From assembly GCF_024623325.1 (NCBI RefSeq), contig NZ_JANJZD010000009.1, positions 124,001-188,000 on the forward strand: DNA of 64,000 nucleotides, in the 5' to 3' direction. A program made the position numbers and the translations under genes. The stretch is from Acetatifactor muris (lineage in GTDB: Bacteria; Bacillota; Clostridia; Lachnospirales; Lachnospiraceae). This document shows, one piece after another, positions 15,534 to 26,300 of this stretch; the first letter of the stretch is position 1, and every line of letters starts with the position of its first letter. The notes under the pieces were generated by a model, which ran no database searches, was not told the DNA's origin, and worked only from the letters and a program-made list of their open reading frames with translations.

Positions 15534-18512
15534 TTAATCTTTCAGCACCTCCCCCTCATGTTTATATCTATATAAGATCAGGGCCGCCGCCATCATCAGC
15601 AGCATTCCGCCGATCGAATACCAGTAGATTCCCATTCCGCCGGAATTGGGGAGTTCGTAAAGGTAGATGTTCGGTATGGTCAGAATAAGTTCGTCATTGA
15701 GCTCTTTGCCTGTGGTGGAATCTGTTCCCCTGTCTGTGATAATCTGAACCGCACTCACCGTGCTGCTTCCGGTCTCTATGGGGTCAGCCGCTTCTTCCGC
15801 CTGATAGAGGATACCGTCCACCTGTACTTCCAGTCCCGTCCGGGTCTGGGTAATTGTAATCTCTATGGGGTCCGTCAGAATCCGATAGCCGCTGGGCGCT
15901 TTTTCTTCGTAAAGCCAGTAAGTACCCGGCTTCAGATTCTCGATTCTGACAATTCCATTTTCATCTGTAGTATAGCGGAAAGTATCGTCTGCGCCTTCCG
16001 GAAGTACTTTGTCTTCCTTGCCCTTATTCAGGTAGAGCATGAATTCCGCGCCCTGGCGGGGTTCTTTCTGTTCGTCTACTTTCCGAAGCTGCAAATCCAC
16101 TTTTTTCGGTTTATACAGGTTGGTGAAGGTAAAGGCCAGACCCTCCCGGGGCATCACGGCTGTCTGGATGTACTCGTAACTGCCGTCCGCCTTTCGGGTG
16201 ATTGTCTGAACTGTTCCGCCGATAAATTCCGTCGCGGTCTGTTCTTCACTGGAATCGGGGTTAAATCCTGCTGTAACGGCAGGCTTCGGCGTGTATTCTG
16301 TGGTTAATCCCACTTCTTCCACACGATACTGTCCCTCAACGGAAAGGGTGGCAAATCTGGCCGTCTGGCCGGCTTTGACTGTAAATTCGCCTGCGCCCCA
16401 GCCTTTCTCCGCATCCGGTCCGGTGGCATGGTTTTCCGTGATGTCACCTGTCACTATGTTGTACACAGCGCCTGTCACCGGGACATAGACTTCCCGGCGT
16501 CCTTCGCCGGAGTCGTAATACCAGTTTTTATCCGCTTCCGTATCGGAATCCCGCAGGAGAGGCGGGGTTAATTTCCATCCCAGCTCTTCCCGGATCTCTT
16601 CTCCGGCAAGCAGGATTCCGACTTTTTCGCTGAGCTCTTCGCCGGTATATCCCTTTATGGCATCAATGCTGCCCAGCTCATCTTCCAGATCCTGGTTCGC
16701 CTTCACCAGCCTGGTCAGCTCGTTCTTCACATCTGCCGTTGTCTTCAGTCTCTTATATAGAAGGAAATGAAACGCATCCTCTGTTCCGGAGCCTTCCTGT
16801 CCGTCATTTTCCACCTGTTTGGTAACAGCCAGGGTTCCTTCCATGTCCAGCCTGCTATTGACAAAATTCTGTGTCGTCAGCTGTCCTGCGGCGCTTACGG
16901 TTCCGCTCTGCGGCGGCTGTTCCGCATAGGAGGGGTCAACTTTCATCTCGCCGTCCACTTCAATCAGTCTGCCGATTTCCTTCACGGTATAGGAGGTCCC
17001 GGGTTCAATGCCGCAGAAGATGGCTTCCTCGCCTGCCGCCAGACGGAAATACCCGTTCTCATCGGTGGTCCATTCTTCTGTTCCCCTTATCGGCCGAAGG
17101 GAGGACTGCATCAGAATTCCGCCATCGCCGAAAGAATCCTCCTGATTCGGCAGCAGTTCCTTCGTGGACATATTGTAGCGATAGTAAACCACCCCTGCCA
17201 TGGGATTATTCCGGGCATCCACCAGCTGGAAAGTGAACTCCACATTTTCCGGCTCCGTGTTGTCATCCATGGTTTTCCGCACTCGGAAAGAGGTATTGGC
17301 GTTGTGAAAAGTCACCGGTGACGCAGGAATCCTGTCTCCCTCTTTCACCACTTCTCCCACAGGCCACCATCCGGCAGGCCAGCCTTTCATTATAACGGGC
17401 CTTAAAACCGGCAAGTCTCCGCCGCTCAGGTTACCGCCTGTTCCGCTGTCCAGGATTCCGCCTCCCCCGCCGATCAGGCCTCTGTCTACGCTTAGCGACA
17501 GCATCTCCATACTGCCATCGTCCCCGTCTCCCGGCAGCATTTCTGTCCCGCCGTCGTCAGGAAGTATCGTGTCCAGGACAGGATCCATTATCTCTGACAC
17601 TCTGTAGCCTGCATCTCCGGGAACATCTGCGAAGACAGCAGTCTCACCGGGATATAATGCAAAATCTCCATCCTCGTCTGTGTAACGTACTGTTTCCACC
17701 AGTTCATCTATTGGATTGAGCACCGTGTATTCCCTGTTGGCACCATCCTCGATTTCCAGATGAAACCAGAACAGCGTGTTTCTTACAGCCTGGGGCATCT
17801 CATACTCTGCCGGGAAGGAGATATTCTTCGTCACTTTCAGTTCTGTGGCATTCAAATCCTTCGGCGTATACTGGTTCACAAATTTTACGCTCTCCATGTC
17901 CGGCACTACATTCCCGCTGCTGCCGCCCACAGGAGACACAGGCGCATAGCCGTCCTTTTCCATGCCCCGCAGCTGATACCTGTATTCCGGGTGCAGGAAC
18001 GTTTCGTTCCCGCTGCTGTCCTTCTGATACAGGACATAACCGCTGCTGTCCGGCTGGAAATTACCTTCTGCATCCTTTTGGGGACAGAGATACGTATTCC
18101 GCTCGATCACTTCGTACGGAACGTTATTCCCCACATACTCGAAGACGGCGGTCTGGCCGTTCTCCAGTGTAAATACACCGTTCTCGTCCGTCTCAAAATC
18201 TACTGTATTGTTCCCGGACTTCCTGATAATCTCTCCATTCCGGTCAGACAGGGTATACTTCTCTCCCGCCGCAATCTCTCCGTTCAGCTTCAGCACGAAC
18301 TGGAACCTGACATACTCCGGAACTTCATAACCTGCCGCCGTGGACTGAACCGTTTTGGTGACGCGCAGGTCCGGAGACAGGTTGGGCTCGTTGGTAAAGG
18401 TGACATGGGGAGCCGTACCATCATTTTCTGCTGCGGACAGGGTGGTCATGCTTCCTGCCAGGCAGCAGATAATGGTCAGGAAGGATGTGATGACTCTAAA
18501 CACTTTATTCAT
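15534..18512 (-). CDS. Ancillary or tip pilin with LPNSG anchor and CnaB-type repeats
   Basis: 992 residues. Signal peptide (VITSFLTIICCLAGSMTTLS), then about five repeated CnaB-like modules beginning LRVTKTVQ, LKVTKNISF, FRVRKTMDD, LAVTKQVEN and VDLQLRKVDE, each with a FRLAAGE/FTLENGQTAVF-type strand and an E-box. A SpaA domain with VRIENLKPGTYWLYEEKAPS lies near residue 870. Ends LPNSGG, membrane helix, YRYKHEGE tail. The Gly-rich stretch about residues 340-365 is unusual. It precedes the backbone pilin by 263 bases; an IS element sits directly upstream. Confidence 0.88.
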   Translation of the reverse strand: MNKVFRVITSFLTIICCLAGSMTTLSAAENDGTAPHVTFTNEPNLSPDLRVTKTVQSTAAGYEVPEYVRFQFVLKLNGEIAAGEKYTLSDRNGEIIRKSGNNTVDFETDENGVFTLENGQTAVFEYVGNNVPYEVIERNTYLCPQKDAEGNFQPDSSGYVLYQKDSSGNETFLHPEYRYQLRGMEKDGYAPVSPVGGSSGNVVPDMESVKFVNQYTPKDLNATELKVTKNISFPAEYEMPQAVRNTLFWFHLEIEDGANREYTVLNPIDELVETVRYTDEDGDFALYPGETAVFADVPGDAGYRVSEIMDPVLDTILPDDGGTEMLPGDGDDGSMEMLSLSVDRGLIGGGGGILDSGTGGNLSGGDLPVLRPVIMKGWPAGWWPVGEVVKEGDRIPASPVTFHNANTSFRVRKTMDDNTEPENVEFTFQLVDARNNPMAGVVYYRYNMSTKELLPNQEDSFGDGGILMQSSLRPIRGTEEWTTDENGYFRLAAGEEAIFCGIEPGTSYTVKEIGRLIEVDGEMKVDPSYAEQPPQSGTVSAAGQLTTQNFVNSRLDMEGTLAVTKQVENDGQEGSGTEDAFHFLLYKRLKTTADVKNELTRLVKANQDLEDELGSIDAIKGYTGEELSEKVGILLAGEEIREELGWKLTPPLLRDSDTEADKNWYYDSGEGRREVYVPVTGAVYNIVTGDITENHATGPDAEKGWGAGEFTVKAGQTARFATLSVEGQYRVEEVGLTTEYTPKPAVTAGFNPDSSEEQTATEFIGGTVQTITRKADGSYEYIQTAVMPREGLAFTFTNLYKPKKVDLQLRKVDEQKEPRQGAEFMLYLNKGKEDKVLPEGADDTFRYTTDENGIVRIENLKPGTYWLYEEKAPSGYRILTDPIEITITQTRTGLEVQVDGILYQAEEAADPIETGSSTVSAVQIITDRGTDSTTGKELNDELILTIPNIYLYELPNSGGMGIYWYSIGGMLLMMAAALILYRYKHEGEVLKD

Positions 18513-18525
18513 GATTTTATTTCAG

Positions 18526-18548
18526 AGGCCTCCGGGTATGGGAGGCCT
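18526..18548 (-). promoter_or_regulatory. Hairpin just upstream of the ancillary pilin start
   Basis: AGGCCTCC / GGAGGCCT, 8-bp perfect stem with a 7-base loop, ending 13 bases before the ATG at 18512. As at the pstC and amidase leaders, a GGAGG lies in the 3' arm (minus strand), so the stem would cover a ribosome-site candidate. Confidence 0.5.
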
Positions 18549-18569
18549 TGTTCCTCCTTTCCATCACTA

Positions 18570-20375
18570 ATAACTTCTCGGAATCTTCAGCCCTTATTTC
18601 ATGGTGCTTTCAGAACCTATTTTTCAAAAATCACCCACTTTTTTCTCAAAAACACTTGACAAACCAGTCAAAAAATGCGGCGCTTCGCGCCCTTGATTAT
18701 GAAGTATATTTTTTGATTGGAGGCGATTCTTGATGTTACCTTGTAACCCTGGCGGACATTCCGCCTACCAGGATACTTTCGTATCCGACTTCCTTAAGGC
18801 CTACCCCAATCCCTTTGTGCTTCCCAAAAGCACCTGGGACTATATCGTGCAGTTCTGGTACCTCGACCTTTCCCAGACGGATTCCATCATGCGGGACTGC
18901 TACTCTGTCTTTGGCTCGCCGCCACGGCTCCCTTCCTGCATGCTGCGTTCCTACCTGCTTGCTTTGAAACTAAAAGTGTCTTCTGTCACTGTCTGGTGCC
19001 GCATGCTCAAGGAAACTCCACTTTATGCTATCCTCAGCGGTTTCTCTTTCGGTGATACCCCTGGTGTCGGTACTTTTTATGATTTCTTTTCCCGCATCTG
19101 GCAGCATGACTCCAACAACCTTTCCCCGAAAGACCGGTTCCCCAAAATGAAGAAAACTCCCAAGGGGAAAAAGAAAGGCCATAAGACTCCCTGCGATTCT
19201 TTCTCCACTGCTTCAAAACTTCTTCCCCTGCTGGAACGCTGGCATTTAAAGCCTGAGAATCCCTTTTTCCTCATTTTCCGGCTTTATCAGCAGCAGTTCC
19301 TGGACCATTCCATCCACAGGGGTTTGGTTAATCCCCGGCACCTGGCTCTTGCCGGTGACGGCACCCCTGTCCGTACTGCCGCACAGCAGCGCAAAAAGCG
19401 CATTTGCCATTGTAAGGACAAAGGCTGTTCTTCCTGTAACTGTAAACGCCATTATTCCCAGCCCGACTGTAACTGGGGATGGGACTCTCACAGGGAATGT
19501 TATTTCTTTGGCTACCACCTCTACATATATGTGGCTTCCGATTCCTTCAGCGACCTCCCTGTGTTTCCGCTTTTAGAGCGGGCTTCCCGGCATGACATGC
19601 TTTCCTTCCTGCATTCCTTTTTCACCATGAAAGCGTATCTTCCGCAATTCCAGATTGAAAAGCTCCTTCTGGATTCTGCACACGACGCTTACCCTGTTTA
19701 TGATTACTGCAGACGGGAACATATCACACCGTTTATCGACCTCAATCCCGGACATACCGGGCATTTTACCTATAAGGACGATTTTACAATCGATGATGAT
19801 GGTGTCCCTGTCTGTAAGTTGGGCTTACGTATGCATAAAGATGGATATGAAGCTGCCAAACACCGGGCAAAATACCGGTGCCCGAAATCAAACCGGAAAC
19901 GTGGCTGCTTCTGTGAACACCCTTGTTCACCGGCAAAATACGGCAGGACCGTACACATTTTTACCGATGATAATCCAAGGTTATTCAACATACCGCCAAG
20001 GGACTCTAAAGCATGGGAAACGGAATATGACAGAAGAACTTCTGTGGAGCGCTCCAACAAGCGGGAGAAAGAGGACTATAAATTAGAAGACGGCAGGCAC
20101 CGCTCTACGAAGATGTGGTACTGCCGCCTCTACGGCATCATGATGCTCCAACACCTTGATGCCTGGGAAATGCCCTCTGTCAAGGCATTTCAAAAATCAT
20201 TCTTAGGTTTAGCCGCCTAATAATGATATCTTAAGCGATTCCATGAGATTTTTCAAGGCATAGTACCCGCTATGTCCAATGTTTATGTCCATTTTTCTCA
20301 AATTTCTTTTCCTGCACCATATTCAGTTGTCAATTTTCAGTTAGAATCACATTCATTGAGATTCCGAGAAGTTAT
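18570..20375 (+). mobile_element. Insertion sequence, 1,806 bp, with 17-bp ends and 5-bp target duplication
   Basis: Perfect 17-bp terminal inverted repeats ATAACTTCTCGGAATCT (18570-18586) and its complement (20359-20375). The direct repeat CACTA flanks both sides (18565-18569 and 20376-20380), marking a clean insertion between the giant adhesin gene and the ancillary pilin gene. One transposase gene on the plus strand, opposite to the operon. Perfect ends and an intact gene suggest a recent, possibly mobile copy. Confidence 0.92.
18733..20220 (+). CDS. DDE transposase of the inserted IS
   Basis: 495 residues from ATG 18733 (a TTG lies one codon upstream); GGAGG is about 10 bases before. IS4/IS1182-like DDE layout: Asp in LALAGDGTPVRTA, Asp in EKLLLDSAHDAYPVYDYCRR and Glu in RRTSVERSNKREKEDY. 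A Cys/His-rich insert (CHCKDKGCSSCNC, about residues 231-243) and a second one (RKRGCFCEHPCSPAKYG) are present between catalytic blocks. Intact frame, so likely functional. The family assignment below superfamily level is not certain. Confidence 0.88.
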   Translation: MLPCNPGGHSAYQDTFVSDFLKAYPNPFVLPKSTWDYIVQFWYLDLSQTDSIMRDCYSVFGSPPRLPSCMLRSYLLALKLKVSSVTVWCRMLKETPLYAILSGFSFGDTPGVGTFYDFFSRIWQHDSNNLSPKDRFPKMKKTPKGKKKGHKTPCDSFSTASKLLPLLERWHLKPENPFFLIFRLYQQQFLDHSIHRGLVNPRHLALAGDGTPVRTAAQQRKKRICHCKDKGCSSCNCKRHYSQPDCNWGWDSHRECYFFGYHLYIYVASDSFSDLPVFPLLERASRHDMLSFLHSFFTMKAYLPQFQIEKLLLDSAHDAYPVYDYCRREHITPFIDLNPGHTGHFTYKDDFTIDDDGVPVCKLGLRMHKDGYEAAKHRAKYRCPKSNRKRGCFCEHPCSPAKYGRTVHIFTDDNPRLFNIPPRDSKAWETEYDRRTSVERSNKREKEDYKLEDGRHRSTKMWYCRLYGIMMLQHLDAWEMPSVKAFQKSFLGLAA

Positions 20376-20399
20376 CACTATGGATTTATCAATGGCTTC

Positions 20400-23300
20400 T
20401 CATTCACTTTCCACGGTCACTGTACAGTTATTGCTGCTCACATCAATGTCTCCCACTTTGAGTTCGGCAGTGTTTGGGATCTCACCGGCATCGTTTGCTT
20501 TTACCCATACGTTCAAATCCTTACTCCCCTCGCCTGGTATCGTCACATTTTCCCAGGTCGCAATACGAGTCTCCGAATCATATACACCACCATCACTTTG
20601 ACTGAATTTTACAAACTCCAGCTTCTCATCCAGGCGATCCGTGACAGTAACAGATACAGGTGAAGTACCATCGTTTGACACTGTAATAGTGTATTTAAAC
20701 TCTTCTCCCACCTTCGGGTTGTCATTGTCGGCCTGCTTAGTAATCCTCACGTTGACTTTTTCCCAGACTGCATAAAGGGTTTTCTGCGGCTCCGCACTGG
20801 TAAGCATTGCATGGTCATTTGGTTCATACGTTACTGTTGTAGCATGCCGGTCTTCACTCCATCCCAGAAGGATATAGCCTTCCCGTTTCGTTTTATTCGA
20901 AAAGCTACTAAGATGAGTACTTGAACTATCTATATCTGAGTATCGTTCAAACGCCACATACTCATCTTTTCCATCAACTTTCCCGCCATTTCCATTTAAT
21001 ATCAGCTTATAGTGATATCCCTTTTCCCACATTGCGTAAAGCGTCATCTGGGAGGACTTCATGTCTCTTGTCTCAATCTTATCCCCCGGCTTATAATTAA
21101 CTGTGACAGCGTTTGCTCTATCCGCCCAGCCCAGGAATCTGTAGCCGGCTCTGACCGGTATCACACTGGACACGGTGAAGGCGGAGCCTTCCGCCGTACT
21201 GTCCGTTTCTATGGTCATAGTTGCGGGCAGATTCGTCACATTTCCACCATTGCCATCATAAATCAGCGTATACCGCATGGCTGCAGGCAGATTGATCAGC
21301 ATCAGGTTATCATCCAGTTTGGTCAGCTTTCCGCCGGACTGTTCCGTCTCCGGTGCAAGGTTCTTCAGCTCATAGTTCTGTGTGGCATATACATCCTCGG
21401 ACACAGTCCACATGGTGCCGTCCGGCACATCCAGGATTACGTACTGTCCGGCCTTCAGGCGAATCTCTCCTCCGGGTCCGGTGGTTCCGTTTCTGTTACC
21501 GGTTACCTCGCTGCCATCCACATTATGGATGGTATAGGAGATGCCTCCTCTGGGTTCAGATCTCCATTTGGTTCCATGATTCTCCTTTGTAATCTCACTG
21601 ACAGGACCGTTAACTGCTACCACCTGCTCCAGTATCATGGTGAACTCCTGGTAGGATTTGGTCTCCATGTATTTCTCGATTTCTATGGAAGACTTCCTGT
21701 TGGAGTTGAAGAAGGTTCTCACCTGGTTCTGAGGATTTGACGGTTCAGGTTCCCAGCTATAAGAATCGCTTCCTTTCGTTCCATAGCCAACCAACATGCC
21801 CCATTCCTTTCCGGATTCCTCCGGCACTTCCACAAGGCGCAGTAACGGTGTTCCGGTTGCATGCCCCAATATCCCCAGGAGCGTTTCAGTTATCTCGTTA
21901 TACAGGTTGATATGCACGGTATTCTCTGTAAACCATACTTCCGGATAATGCCCCTCCGTTTTGGTCAGCAGGATTTTACCGTCCGCTTCGGTGGCTTTCA
22001 CTTCATTGGAAATCGGTGTGCCCTCATCATCGAAAACTGCATAGCGGATTCCCTCTGCCGGAATCCAGGTCCCGTTGTCGTATTTCTCCAGCCGCCATAC
22101 CAACTTCTCCCCTGTGGGTACTTCACTGGAGGCAGATGTCATCTGCTTTCCTATCTTTGAGCCGTCGAATGTCAATGTGGATATTTCATTGACGATAGTG
22201 GCATTGGGTGTGCCTGCTGCTGTTCCTGTAATGGAACCGTTATCTGCCGGATATTTCTGGTTGATCTGCAGATAATATGTTCCATTATTCGGAACATCAA
22301 ATTTAACAATTCTCTTTTGACTTGATTCCACCTCACTCAGGGTGTATGTGACATCTTTCGAAATCTGATTCTCTTCGTCTCCAAAATCAATCATCAGAGT
22401 GATCCATGGCGGCAGCTTTATACCCTTTCCTATTTCCCAAAAGAAGGCACTTTCTTTCCCGTTTTGTTGATTCACGGCAGTCACATATACACCACCCCGC
22501 CCTTGCTGTGGCCAAATATAAGTACCCTGATCACCTGTCACCTCTAAAACAAATTCTGATGCACATTCATCTGAATAATCAGATATTACCATACCATCAA
22601 GTTCCCAGGCATTAAGCGTACTTTTCCACTGACGAAGTACTCTTTCTGCAATTATATCTCCCTCCGCAGCCACATACTCCTTGCTGATGCGAAGTGCATT
22701 TGTACTGCCGTTTACAAAGGAAGCCTTTCCGCCTTCTCCGGACAAAGTACCGGTTGCCGGCTGTCCATTGGCAGGATACAGCTGATCATATCCGGTATAT
22801 GAAGTCTCTCTCACTTCAAAATTCTGTCCCAGCATACCGGCATCTTTAAAGGTCACTGTCTGGCCGTCTCTGAGCCTGAATTCTCCGCTTCCGTCTGTCA
22901 CTCCGGTTCCGCCGTCCACCACATTCCCCTGTTCCGTCACAGTATAGGAGATTCCTGCCGGTAAAAGCTGATTGTCGACCTTTATAGTAAACAGAAATTC
23001 CGGATTCGGGTCTGTTTCATTTTTTTCTCCGCTGACAGTCTTCGTCACAGACAGAGGCCGTTTCAGATAATCGTTGGTGATGGTCACTTCCTTTTTCACG
23101 CTGTAGGGAGGCATCTTGAACTCTTCCGTGTCCTTCACCGGCCGGTACAGTATGTTGCCATTCTCATCAGTCGCTATGGCCATCTCCTTCACCATGTAGT
23201 ATTTACCCGCTTCCAGCCCGCTGATTATAACGGTCTGCCCTCCAAAAGCACAGGTAAATTTACCTTCGCTGTCCAGAGTTCCGGCGGCGCTGTTTCCTGT

Positions 23301-26300
23301 GCCGTCATCTTCTGTGCTCAGAAGCTTCCATTCCTTTCCTGCGGTTGCCGTTATCGGTTTTCCACTCTCATCCACCGCGGGATTGCCCTCCGCATCCCGT
23401 TTTATGACTTCGATGGGATTACCATTCTCATCCAGCTTCAGCCTGCCATTCTCATCCAGCTCCAGTTCCGTGATCTGGAAGGTAAATGCCTGCGTGCATT
23501 CCGCCGGATCCTGATGGGTGATTTTCTTGGTCAGATACAGGTCTTTCCATCTGTAATAGTTGGTGATGGTTTCACTGCTTCCCTCCGCCGGAATCGTGCC
23601 GGTTACTTCCGGAACGGTGCAGTACCAGTTCTGATTCTGATTCAGACCGTAACCGTTCTCATCCAGATTCTCCTCTGTCAGCATATATTCCATTCCCGCT
23701 GTACCGGGGAACAGAGCTATGATCTGCCCTTCTCTGATGGTGAACGTGCCGTCCGCAGCTGTTTTCTTTATATCGCCTCTGCCGTTTTCTTCTGTCCAGA
23801 CTTCGCCGTCCCTATTGACTCTGGTGGGAACGCCTCCGTCCAGGAGCACGCTGTCCACATACCAGAATTCCGCGTTTGCAAGAGGTTCATATACTCCGTT
23901 CTTCTTCACCTGCAATTTGAAGGTAAAAGTTCTGTCAGATTCGGAAAGTGCCGCGCCGTTCGGAACAGCCGACAGCTCCTTCTGCACATACAGTACCGGG
24001 CGATAGGTATTGGTCCAGGTACGCACATGGATATCGCCGTTGTCATCGCGCACTCTCCGGGTATTCCCGTTGGCATCTGTCTCTTCCCTGTAAGTCACCT
24101 CTCTGACAGGTTCGCCGGGAGCCGGGCTGGATTCCCAGAATACGCTGGGTTTCTCTTCCACCACAATGCGGTCTGTATCCGCTGCTTTGAAGACTGCTTT
24201 TTCGTCTGCTTTCAGGTAAAGGTAACCATTCTCATCCGTTGCATGGAGCTGGCCCTCCTGCTTTACCCATCCTGCATTTTTGTCTGCCTTATAGAGGTCA
24301 TAGGCCTGGAAAGCCAGGTACTGGGGCTCTCCTCCTTCGGTATATTTCTCATAGAGCCGGAAGGCAAATCTCTCATTCTGAAGAGCTGTGGGAACTACAC
24401 CTGCAGTGCGCTTGACAATCTCCAGCCTCTCCGGACGGTTTACACCTACCCGGACGGAATTGCTGCTTACGGTGGCTCTTGTATCTGCATTGCCTTCTAT
24501 ATAAGAAGAGAAAAATACATTATTATAAGCATAGGCGTCTTTCGTTGCCTCTTCTTCTGCGGGCGCCTGCATCTGAATCCGGAAGGAGATGGAATGGCCC
24601 TGTTCCAGCGTAAAATCAGGGTCCACTTTCACTGCCACAGCCTGAACATAATCTGTCCACTCTGCCTCTGACGCTTCCGGATGCTCCGATTTCATTTTTT
24701 CCCGGAACGCATCCTCTGTGTACCAGCCATTATTCTGCGTGAGAATCTCTTCCGGCGCCTGATTTTCTGTTATTGCAGCATTTCTGTTATCGCTGTAATA
24801 AACTGTTCCTGTGGTTCCCTGCTTCTCCAGTCCGCTTAAATCCACTGACAGGAAAGAACCATGCCAGGTCTTCTCACTGAAGGGCGCAAACGGATCTTTC
24901 TCTTCGCTTCCCGAGTTCTTCCGATCCACCGCCGCATTCTCCAGGCGGTCAAACGCCGCGATACCCTGGATGTCATTTTCAGCGCTCACCGTGATCTCAT
25001 AGGTATATGTACCCTTATTCTCTTCTGTGCCGTCATAAGACACTGTGGCGCTCTCCCGGAAGGTTCCGAATCTGTCTTCATCCGCACGGACCAGTTTCGT
25101 GATACTGGACTCCGAGGAAACAGCCACATTATCATTGAGCTTCTCTTCCGCATAGAGAACATTGCGATAGGAATCATACGTACTGATTCCGTCGATATTT
25201 CCTTTATTTTCAAGTTTCCCATTGCCCACCAGCAGATCTTTGTACACGGCAGCTTTCGTCAGGTCTGTCATTTCACCGTCGTCGGCATACACGCTGTCCC
25301 TCAGACCATACAGTGTGGGATTGGTCTCGTTGATACTGTCTTTCACACTGAAATCCGGCATAAAGGCACAGAGGTTGGCGTTGGCATCCACCTTGTTGAT
25401 GGAGTCCATGTTCTTCCAGTCATAGTAGGCACGGAAGGATACGCCCCATCCCTCTATCCACTTTCCTGCAGTATAGGAAGTAGAATCCGCTCCGCTGTAA
25501 GAAATGTGGAAGGCCACCATGGTCCTGCCGGTTCCCTTGTAATCAGGTATAATGTCTCTGTCAGGATCCACGGTTACGGAGACCTGGGTACTGTCCCAGC
25601 TTCTGGTCCTGGTCATATAGTCGCCCTTTATATCCAGCTCCTTAATGCGGCCTGCGGTCACAGGCGTGGAAGCGTCGAACTGCATTCCATAAGGAAGAAG
25701 GTCATAAAACACCACATGCTTCCTGCCCGGGGACATCATATCCTGGTCATGCTTCGTCAGATAATCCAGGCAGCTTCTGTCATAAATCTCATAGCCGTCA
25801 TAAGCTGTCAGATAGTAATCCACCAGCACACGGTTGTTGTTCGCATCATTCTTACTTGTATATTTCTTATTGGCCTGAGCCGTCATGTTGAGCCAGCTCA
25901 CATCCCGGAAAGCATTGTCGCGGACCAGGAGATGGTTGTAGAGCGCCTGTGTTTTTTCCTGCAATTCCGGTCTGTTCTCATAATTGAGATTGCCCGAAGA
26001 AGCATCCGCCGTATCACACACTGTGCTTTGCTGTCCATCTGCCTGCTGCAGTCCCAGGACGCCGGAGAGATTCTCAAACCGAAGTACAGGGCTGATTTCG
26101 TCTTCCGCCTGTTCCTCACGGGCATTTACAATCTCTGTCAGCACCGGCGAATCCGCCTTGATTCTCACGGCCGCCTTGATTTCACAGACTGTTCTGTAAT
26201 CAATGGACGCATGTTCCACCATCACCCGGTAGGGTTCCCGAGCTATCTGTTCTGCGGTGAACGTGTAAACGGCATTTCCTTTCTCATCCATAGAGACTCT

